Shown here one piece after another: positions 58,270 through 64,000 of a stretch of DNA of 64,000 nt (positions are counted from its first letter, which is position 1; each line of letters begins with the position of its first letter). The notes under the pieces are model-generated. The model did no database searches. It saw nothing but the letters and a program-made list of their open reading frames with translations, and was not told where the DNA came from. The DNA is from Alteromonas aestuariivivens. GTDB lineage: Bacteria; Pseudomonadota; Gammaproteobacteria; Enterobacterales; Alteromonadaceae. The position numbers were made by a program, and so were the translations under genes. The stretch covers positions 248,001 to 312,000 of the forward strand of contig NZ_QRHA01000005.1 of the NCBI RefSeq assembly GCF_003367475.1, written 5' to 3'.

Positions 58270-59706
58270 ATGACTAGAAGAACCAAAATCCTCGCCACTT
58301 TAGGCCCCGCCACCGATTCCCTTGAAATGATTCAGGCCATTATTGAGGCCGGTGCCAACGTGGTTCGTATGAATTTCTCTCACGGCCAGGCTGAAGACCA
58401 TATTGAGCGTGCCCAACGAGTGCGCCAGGCGGCCAAAAATCTGGGTAAGTACGTAGCCATTCTGGGTGATTTGCAAGGCCCTAAAATTCGTGTTGCACGA
58501 TTCAAGGAAGGTTCGGTGAAGCTTAAGGTGGGTGCCGCGTTCACCCTTGACGCCGAAATGGCCAGGGACGACGGCACGGAAACGGCGGTTGGTATTGACT
58601 ACAAGGCCCTGCCCGACGACGTTAGTAGTGGTGATATTCTGCTGTTGGATGACGGCCGTATTCAGCTGCAGGTTACTTCAGTTGAAGGCCGTAAAGTTCA
58701 CACCACTGTAACTGTGGGTGGCAAACTTTCTAATAACAAGGGCATCAATCGCCAGGGCGGCGGGTTGTCGGCAGAAGCACTGACCGAAAAGGACAAGGAA
58801 GACATCAAGACTGCGGCCAAAATAGGTGTAGACTACCTTGCTGTTTCGTTCCCACGGTGCGGTGCTGATCTGAACTACGCTCGCGAGTTAGCCCAGGCAG
58901 CCGGTTGTCATGCAAAAATTTGCGCCAAGGTTGAACGTGCAGAAGCAGTTGCCACCCCGGAAGCGATCGACGACATCATCAGCGCCTCTGACGCCGTAAT
59001 GGTAGCCCGTGGCGATTTAGGTGTTGAGATTGGCGACGCAGAACTGGTAGGTGTTCAGAAGAAGCTTATTTCTCGCTCCCGCCAGCTTAACCGTGTGGTG
59101 ATTACAGCGACCCAAATGATGGAATCCATGATCACCAGCCCCATGCCTACCCGCGCAGAAGTTATGGATGTTGCCAACGCCGTGCTGGATGGTACCGATG
59201 CAGTAATGCTGTCTGCAGAAACCGCAGCAGGTGATTATCCGGTTGAAACCGTAAAAGCAATGGCCAGGGTTTGTGAAGGTGCCGAGACCCACCCTAGCAT
59301 AAAGATATCCAAGCACCGCATGGACGACATTTTTTCATCTGTCAGTGAGTCTATTGCGCTGTCAGCAGTTTATGCTGCAAACCATTTACCCAGTATCCGC
59401 GCGATTGTTGGGCTGACGGAAAGTGGTAACACCCCCAAACTTATGTCTCGCATTACCACTTCGCTGCCAATTATTGCCATGTCCAGACACGAAGAAACGC
59501 TCAATAGCATGGCCTTATTTCGCGGTGTTAAACCGGTCTTTTTTGATTCCCGTAACAGTGAACCAGGCCAGCTTAAAACTGACGTAATGGACGTTTTAAA
59601 AGAGCATGGACTGGTCAAACCGGGCGACTGCGTCATCCTCACCTATGGTGATGAAATGGAAAAAGTCGGCTCGACCAACGCAATGAAAATTGTGAAAGTA
59701 GACTAA
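58270..59706 (+). CDS. pyk: Pyruvate kinase
   Basis: It converts phosphoenolpyruvate and ADP to pyruvate and ATP. The 478-residue protein begins [16 protein letters not shown] and has [22 protein letters not shown], and [12 protein letters not shown], with ATQMMESMI containing active-site residues. Length fits the PykA type (E. coli PykA 480). HexR control and hexR neighbourhood match pykA of related bacteria. It ends before a strong terminator. Confidence 0.97.
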   Translation: MTRRTKILATLGPATDSLEMIQAIIEAGANVVRMNFSHGQAEDHIERAQRVRQAAKNLGKYVAILGDLQGPKIRVARFKEGSVKLKVGAAFTLDAEMARDDGTETAVGIDYKALPDDVSSGDILLLDDGRIQLQVTSVEGRKVHTTVTVGGKLSNNKGINRQGGGLSAEALTEKDKEDIKTAAKIGVDYLAVSFPRCGADLNYARELAQAAGCHAKICAKVERAEAVATPEAIDDIISASDAVMVARGDLGVEIGDAELVGVQKKLISRSRQLNRVVITATQMMESMITSPMPTRAEVMDVANAVLDGTDAVMLSAETAAGDYPVETVKAMARVCEGAETHPSIKISKHRMDDIFSSVSESIALSAVYAANHLPSIRAIVGLTESGNTPKLMSRITTSLPIIAMSRHEETLNSMALFRGVKPVFFDSRNSEPGQLKTDVMDVLKEHGLVKPGDCVILTYGDEMEKVGSTNAMKIVKVD

Positions 59707-59748
59707 CTAAGCCTGGGCTGCTTTGGCCTGACAAGGTTTTAAGAAATC

Positions 59749-59774
59749 AGCCGGAGTGATACTCCGGCTTTTTT
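59749..59774 (+). terminator. Terminator after pyk
   Basis: AGCCGGAGT (59749-59757) and ACTCCGGCT (59761-59769), 9-bp perfect stem with GAT loop, then TTTTT. Convergent nitroreductase ends 5 bp away. Confidence 0.88.
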
Positions 59775-59778
59775 ATTG

Positions 59779-60345
59779 TTAATCTTCGAAAACCGAGCGC
59801 CAGTTTGCAAAATACATCCCTGCGTCAACGGGAGGTTTTGCAGGCGCCTCTGTTACCGCAGTTCCGAGATAAAGGTATCCGACTATTTCGTCCTGAGGCT
59901 GTAATCCCAATCCAGTTTTTACTGTATCGCAATGCGCGTAATCTCCGGTTCTCCAAATACCTTGGAAACCCTGCGCAAATGCGGCCATCTGCATAGCCAT
60001 AACCGCGCAGGAAGCCGACGCGACCTGTTCCACCCATGGCACCTTCGCATGCTCTGTATAGCGTGCAATCGCTACAATAACCATGGGGGCGCGCATCGGG
60101 AGTTGGGCTGCCCGCTCAACTTCCTTTGCCGATTTATCATTAGCAACCGCAGATTGCTCAAAAAGGCTGCCTAGCCTGTGCCGCCCCATCCCTTCACATA
60201 CGACGAATCGCCATGGCTTCAAACCGGCATGATCCGGTACTCTCAGAGCTGCCTGCATAATGTTTTCCAAACAACTACCTGAGGGAGCCGGCTCGGTCAA
60301 CCGCGGCTGGGAATGCCGATTTAAAAGTAATGTCAGTGCGTCCAC
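59779..60345 (-). CDS. Nitroreductase family protein (YdjA-like)
   Basis: A 188-residue FMN-dependent oxidoreductase of the YdjA subgroup. Features are NRHSQPRLTEPAP (FMN phosphate site, R-x-S) at the N-terminus, ALRVPDHAGLKPWRFVV near residue 33, and a C-terminal GYLYLGTA. Length is close to E. coli YdjA (183), shorter than NfsB types. The natural substrate is unknown. It stands between pyk and a DoxX gene; no clear operon. Confidence 0.88.
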   Translation of the reverse strand: MDALTLLLNRHSQPRLTEPAPSGSCLENIMQAALRVPDHAGLKPWRFVVCEGMGRHRLGSLFEQSAVANDKSAKEVERAAQLPMRAPMVIVAIARYTEHAKVPWVEQVASASCAVMAMQMAAFAQGFQGIWRTGDYAHCDTVKTGLGLQPQDEIVGYLYLGTAVTEAPAKPPVDAGMYFANWRSVFED

Positions 60346-60414
60346 TTAAAACTCCTTACACTCAGGCAATAGACTCCACTAGCATGCCAGATACGGAAAA
60401 CATCGTATAGCTTC

Positions 60415-61026
60415 TCAATGCAGATTACTGCTGGCCCTACGTAGCCAGTAATCTGCACTGACATATCGGCCGCCTCCGTAGGCCAATAAAACCAATAGCA
60501 TGACAAGATAGGTGATAGCAAATTCCATCCCATTGTTAAGGATCACCAACTTTCCGCTGGAGGTTAACCAGTCATAGTGCCCATATTCCTGCAGTAAAGA
60601 ATTAGCCCGTTGAAGTTTCTCGGCCGACGTGACGACGGACTCATCGTAAAGCAACACTCCGTTTGCCAGCCAACTTTGGGGGTCAGCAATCGCAAGCCAG
60701 CCATTCTCCCAATGCACCATCACAGCCGCTACCAGCATCGTGAAAATTAGAGGAATGCTGCTCAGGCGGGTGAATAACCCCAACAAGAGAAAGATACCTC
60801 CCAACAGTTCCGCGCCAATTGCCAAGGTTACCTGCAGGGCGGGCATCGGCAATCCAAGCCCCCACTCCACATTGCCGAACCAGGTAACCACCTGCTCAAA
60901 ATTTACAACCTTGTTCCAACCTGCCTGCAGCATAACAGGAGCCAGATACAGCCTTAGCATCAATAACGGCACGCCATCCAGTTTCTGCAATCGTTGCTGT
61001 AATGCGGGTAATATTGGGCCACTCAT
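60415..61026 (-). CDS. DoxX family membrane protein
   Basis: A 203-residue inner-membrane protein with about four helices, DoxX-type: LRLYLAPVMLQAGWNKVVNF, LGLPMPALQVTLAIGAELLGGIFLLLG (its GAELLGG core is typical), IPLIFTMLVAAVMVHW, and a C-terminal segment FAITYLVMLLVLLAY. A longer hydrophilic loop (about 120-165) precedes the last helix. Family members take part in redox or quinone-linked reactions, but the role here is unknown. It lies 69 bp upstream of the nitroreductase on the same strand, a possible redox pair. Confidence 0.85.
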   Translation of the reverse strand: MSGPILPALQQRLQKLDGVPLLMLRLYLAPVMLQAGWNKVVNFEQVVTWFGNVEWGLGLPMPALQVTLAIGAELLGGIFLLLGLFTRLSSIPLIFTMLVAAVMVHWENGWLAIADPQSWLANGVLLYDESVVTSAEKLQRANSLLQEYGHYDWLTSSGKLVILNNGMEFAITYLVMLLVLLAYGGGRYVSADYWLRRASSNLH

Positions 61027-61254
61027 GAGTTAATTCCTGTCAACAATGTTGTAAGTAGAAGTTGTAAGTATAAAGAACCGCTTGGCATCAAAAATCTTTC
61101 ATTCAGAGTTACGTTTTCCTGCTTTGCCACCTGCAACGCACGACGCCGGCCCCACACCGCAGTTAACGATTACAAAAGTTTACAATTTTCACTCGCGATC
61201 CTGGGTAATTTCGATAACATAACGGAGTAAACAACAACGAGGTATCTAGCAAAT

Positions 61255-63117
61255 ATGGCAGTCAACGGAAGCTGGACCAAATCACTTTTTGTGGGCCTAT
61301 GGACGGTCTTGAATTTTTGTAGAAAACTGTTTTTCAATCTGATTTTCATCTTCCTGGTAGTGGTGATCATCATAGCAGTTAGCGGTGGTGAGGAACCCCA
61401 TTCTGTCAATCCTGACAGCGCTCTGTATCTCAACCTCAAAGGTAATCTGGTCATAGAAAAGGAATCGGTGGATCCTTTTGAGCAGTTTATGCAGGAAGCC
61501 CTGGGGGAAGAGCCGGATAACCCGGAAGTATTAGTCAGAGACGTGGTAAAAGCACTGGAAAATGCTAAGCAGGACAAACGCATTAAGGCACTCGTTCTTG
61601 ACTTGCAAGGGTTAACCGGCGGCGGTCTCGACAAACTGCGTGAAATTGCCCGGGCGATAGATGATTTCAAAACCTCGGAAAAGCCAGTCTATGCACTGGG
61701 CGATTTTTACAGCCAGAATCAGTACTACCTCGCTGCCCACGCCGATCATCTGTACCTCAATCCAATGGGAGCCCTGCTTTTGGAAGGCTACGGACGGTAC
61801 GGGCTCTATTTTAAAAATCTGCTGGAAAAGCTTAAAATTTCGACCCACATATTCAGGGTCGGGACATACAAATCTGCCGTCGAACCTTTTATGCGCAACG
61901 ACATGTCCGACGCAGCGCGAGAGGCAAATCGCGAGTGGCTTGACACCTACTGGTCCCAGTACAAAGCGGATGTCGCCAGCGCGAGAAATCTCGACCCCAC
62001 CAATTTTGACGAAAAACTCGACGTACTGGTTGAAAAATTTGGCGCCGTGGGCGGTGACTTTGCCCAGTATGCGCTCAAGAACAATTGGGTAGATGCACTG
62101 AAAACCCGTGAAGAAGTGCGCACTGAACTGGTCGCATTGGTCGGTACAGACGAAAAAGGTACCGGCATCAATTACACCACGCTGGACACCTATCTGAAAG
62201 TCATTAACCCGCCCTTGCCACACATTGAGACCAATGCTGACAAAGTTGCTATTGTAGTCGCCAAAGGAACAATTCTGAATGGTGAGCAAAAAGCAGGTGC
62301 CATTGGTGGCGACAGCACGGCAAGGTTACTGCGCAAGGCCCGTTTGGACGACAAGGTGAAAGCGGTTGTTCTTCAGGTTGATTCGCCGGGAGGAAGCGCG
62401 TTTGCTTCCGAGGTGATCCGTCAGGAAATTCTGGAACTTAAGGCTGTCGGCAAACCGGTGGTTGTCTCAATGAGCACTTACGCCGCGTCCGGTGGTTACT
62501 GGATTTCCGCCAGCGCCGACAGGATTTATGCATCTCCCAGCACTATTACAGGTTCAATAGGAGTGTTCGGGCTGTTTATGACCTACGAAAAATCTCTTGA
62601 TTACATCGGCGTTAATACCGACGGTGTAGGATCAACAGAACTCGCTGGTTTGTCTCCTTTACGTCCGCTGGACCCAAGAGTAGGTCAAATACTGCAAACC
62701 AGCGTCGAACACAGTTACCAGCAATTCCTTGACCTGGTGTCCAGCAATCGGGGGTTGAGTGTTGAAGACGTCGACAAAATTGCACAAGGCCGGGTTTGGA
62801 TAGGAGAAACGGCCAAGCAATTGGGCCTGGTAGATGAGTTGGGGGAATTGGATGATGCCATCGCCTCGGCAGCTGAATTTGCCGGGTTGGAGCATTACGA
62901 AACCTTCTATGTTGAGCGTACTTTATCTCCACAGGAACTGTTCTGGAAAGAGTTTTTCGGCCAGGCCTTCGTGCAGGCAGCTAAAATGCAGTTCTCTGAC
63001 TCAAACAGCGCACTCATGGACATGGTCAAACAGGTAATTTCGAAATTTGACTGGTATCAGCAACTCAATGATCCAAGAGGGGTTTATGTGTTGTGCCTGC
63101 AGTGTCAGGCCGGATAA
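61255..63117 (+). CDS. sppA: Signal peptide peptidase SppA, 67K type
   Basis: SppA degrades cleaved signal peptides in the inner membrane. The 620 residues (E. coli 618) include one N-terminal helix (about 20-42, LFFNLIFIFLVVVIIIAV) and tandem S49 domains. The Lys-Ser dyad is Lys206 (GTYKSAVEPF) and Ser412 (TYAASGGYWIS), matching Lys209/Ser409 of E. coli. GSIGVFG follows. The GAGG site is 12 nt from the ATG, rather far. sprT follows with no gap. Confidence 0.95.
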   Translation: MAVNGSWTKSLFVGLWTVLNFCRKLFFNLIFIFLVVVIIIAVSGGEEPHSVNPDSALYLNLKGNLVIEKESVDPFEQFMQEALGEEPDNPEVLVRDVVKALENAKQDKRIKALVLDLQGLTGGGLDKLREIARAIDDFKTSEKPVYALGDFYSQNQYYLAAHADHLYLNPMGALLLEGYGRYGLYFKNLLEKLKISTHIFRVGTYKSAVEPFMRNDMSDAAREANREWLDTYWSQYKADVASARNLDPTNFDEKLDVLVEKFGAVGGDFAQYALKNNWVDALKTREEVRTELVALVGTDEKGTGINYTTLDTYLKVINPPLPHIETNADKVAIVVAKGTILNGEQKAGAIGGDSTARLLRKARLDDKVKAVVLQVDSPGGSAFASEVIRQEILELKAVGKPVVVSMSTYAASGGYWISASADRIYASPSTITGSIGVFGLFMTYEKSLDYIGVNTDGVGSTELAGLSPLRPLDPRVGQILQTSVEHSYQQFLDLVSSNRGLSVEDVDKIAQGRVWIGETAKQLGLVDELGELDDAIASAAEFAGLEHYETFYVERTLSPQELFWKEFFGQAFVQAAKMQFSDSNSALMDMVKQVISKFDWYQQLNDPRGVYVLCLQCQAG

Positions 63118-63606
63118 TTGGTGTCACTCACCACAGCTGACAAAAACAGGGTGATACAAGCAATTGATGACTTGTATCACCTCGCCCGACAGTATTTTAA
63201 TCGTGAATTTCCCCGCCCAGCCGTAACTTTCAGACGCTCCGGTAAAAATGCGGGGACCGCGTTTCTGCAGCAAAACCGGATTAATTTTCATCCCACTTTA
63301 CTCCAGGAAAATCTGCAAGCGTACTTCAACGAAGTGATCCCGCATGAGGTCAGCCACCTTCTGGCCTATCAATTGTATGGACGGGTAAAACCCCATGGGG
63401 CTGAATGGAAATATCTGATGCTGAATGTGTTTAATGTACCGCCCCAGACGACACACAATTTTGATCTTTCCAGCCTGGAACTTAAAAGCTTTCATTACTC
63501 CTGTAACTGCGGCGTGTTGAGCCTGGGCGTCCGGCGCCACAACAACATATTACGCGGGCAGCAATACAAATGTCGCCGTTGTCAGGCCGTTCTGACACAA
63601 GTTTAA
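63118..63606 (+). CDS. sprT: SprT family zinc metalloprotein
   Basis: A 162-residue SprT-like protein with the zinc motif HEVSH (near residue 79) and a C-terminal zinc ribbon (CNCG...CRRCQ). Other motifs are GTAFLQQNRINFHPTLL and PHGAEWKYLM. It probably acts on DNA-bound proteins by analogy with the Spartan family, but the bacterial role is not settled. It starts at the TTG right after the sppA stop, or at the GTG next to it; translational coupling is likely. Confidence 0.92.
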   Translation: MVSLTTADKNRVIQAIDDLYHLARQYFNREFPRPAVTFRRSGKNAGTAFLQQNRINFHPTLLQENLQAYFNEVIPHEVSHLLAYQLYGRVKPHGAEWKYLMLNVFNVPPQTTHNFDLSSLELKSFHYSCNCGVLSLGVRRHNNILRGQQYKCRRCQAVLTQV

Positions 63607-63666
63607 CACTTCAGGCAGTAAGGATAACCACCCGAAGTCAGCGGATATGCTGTGATTAGAAGGAAT

Positions 63667-64000
63667 TTACTGAAACCACTTTTGGGTAAAGATGCGATCG
63701 AGCTCGTCAAATGCAACCTTGAGCAAACTGGCCAGCTCTTTAAACTGCGGGCGAGTTTTCATTGAACTGATTTCACAGCCCTCTGCTTGCATCTTGCGAT
63801 GAATATCCTGATACCAGTGTTTAAGCTGAGGTGGCAATACCTGGTTTGAACGATGCCCAAGCCATAACAACCCCTGTAACGGCAGACTGAGGAAAAAGGC
63901 ACCAATCGCCAGCGCCTGAGGCAGATAAGCTAACCCCTGAATGTTAACCATCACGGCGCAGACCAGGATGGCCAAAGGAGGCATTACCGTCAGCGCCAGC
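63667..64000 (-). CDS. yfbV: YfbV family membrane protein (partial, 5' end off the window)
   Basis: The frame is open to the right edge and ends at 63667, leaving about 110 residues. PPLAILVCAVMVNIQGL, then ALAIGAFFLSLPLQGLLWLGHRS, are two membrane helices, followed by LPPQLKHWYQDIHRKMQ and a helical tail. These match the C-terminal two-thirds of E. coli YfbV (UPF0208), including the SLP-QGL-WLG-RS stretch. A Met at 63984 is internal, as upstream in-frame codons continue the family sequence. Function unknown. It is convergent with sprT. Confidence 0.85.
   Translation of the reverse strand, partial: LALTVMPPLAILVCAVMVNIQGLAYLPQALAIGAFFLSLPLQGLLWLGHRSNQVLPPQLKHWYQDIHRKMQAEGCEISSMKTRPQFKELASLLKVAFDELDRIFTQKWFQ

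Overview
This window is a chromosomal segment of a marine-type gammaproteobacterium. Gene order fits the Pseudomonadales/Cellvibrionales/Alteromonadales range: folP-ftsH next to glmM; leuS-lptE-holA-nadD-rsfS; rlmH-mrdA-mrdB-rlpA-dacA-ybeD-lipB-lipA; and a zwf-pgl-edd-glk-eda operon divergent from hexR-pyk. A secreted sulfatase and glycogen enzymes suggest a polysaccharide user. I cannot name the genus from sequence alone. I see no tRNA, rRNA, IS element, prophage or CRISPR array.

Layout. 1-4.7 kb: partial glmM, folP and ftsH leftward, yhbY rightward. 4.8-8.7 kb: an SDR dehydrogenase, a LonH/YcbZ-type protease and a secreted SRPBCC protein. 8.8-21.9 kb: two housekeeping runs for translation, outer-membrane assembly, NAD synthesis, cell elongation and lipoylation, closed by a perfect 36-bp palindromic terminator. 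21.9-26.1 kb: an accessory leftward group made of a secreted M24 peptidase, a borosin-type peptide-backbone N-methyltransferase, a 63-residue putative precursor peptide, and a TPR-GGDEF membrane protein that overlaps the precursor by 4 nt. 26.3-38.7 kb: asparaginase, DUF2797, DUF349/YeaC/zinc-ribbon cluster, an alanine/glycine symporter with an unusual loop, an M14 carboxypeptidase, a thioredoxin-like protein, a long GAPDH, a DUF2989 lipoprotein and msrB. 38.7-59.7 kb: a carbon-core region with gnd, glgX-glgB-malQ, gapA, a hexose-6-P mutarotase, a sulfatase, the Entner-Doudoroff operon, hexR and pyk. 59.8-64 kb: nitroreductase, DoxX, sppA, sprT and partial yfbV.

How the genes work together. 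Glucose-6-P enters the zwf-pgl-edd-eda route or goes through gnd. gapA and pyk complete lower glycolysis, while glgX/glgB/malQ remodel glycogen and malto-oligosaccharides. Operator-like sequences close to the known HexR consensus lie between zwf and hexR, on the pyk start region, and (weaker) upstream of gapA, so this is probably one HexR regulon.

The most unusual part is 23.7-24.7 kb. The methyltransferase keeps the Tyr/Arg/Tyr/Tyr spacing known from borosin enzymes, but its substrate is not fused to it; a small separate gene follows directly. This looks like a split borosin RiPP locus, here joined to a GGDEF signalling gene. The product and the core peptide are not known from the sequence.
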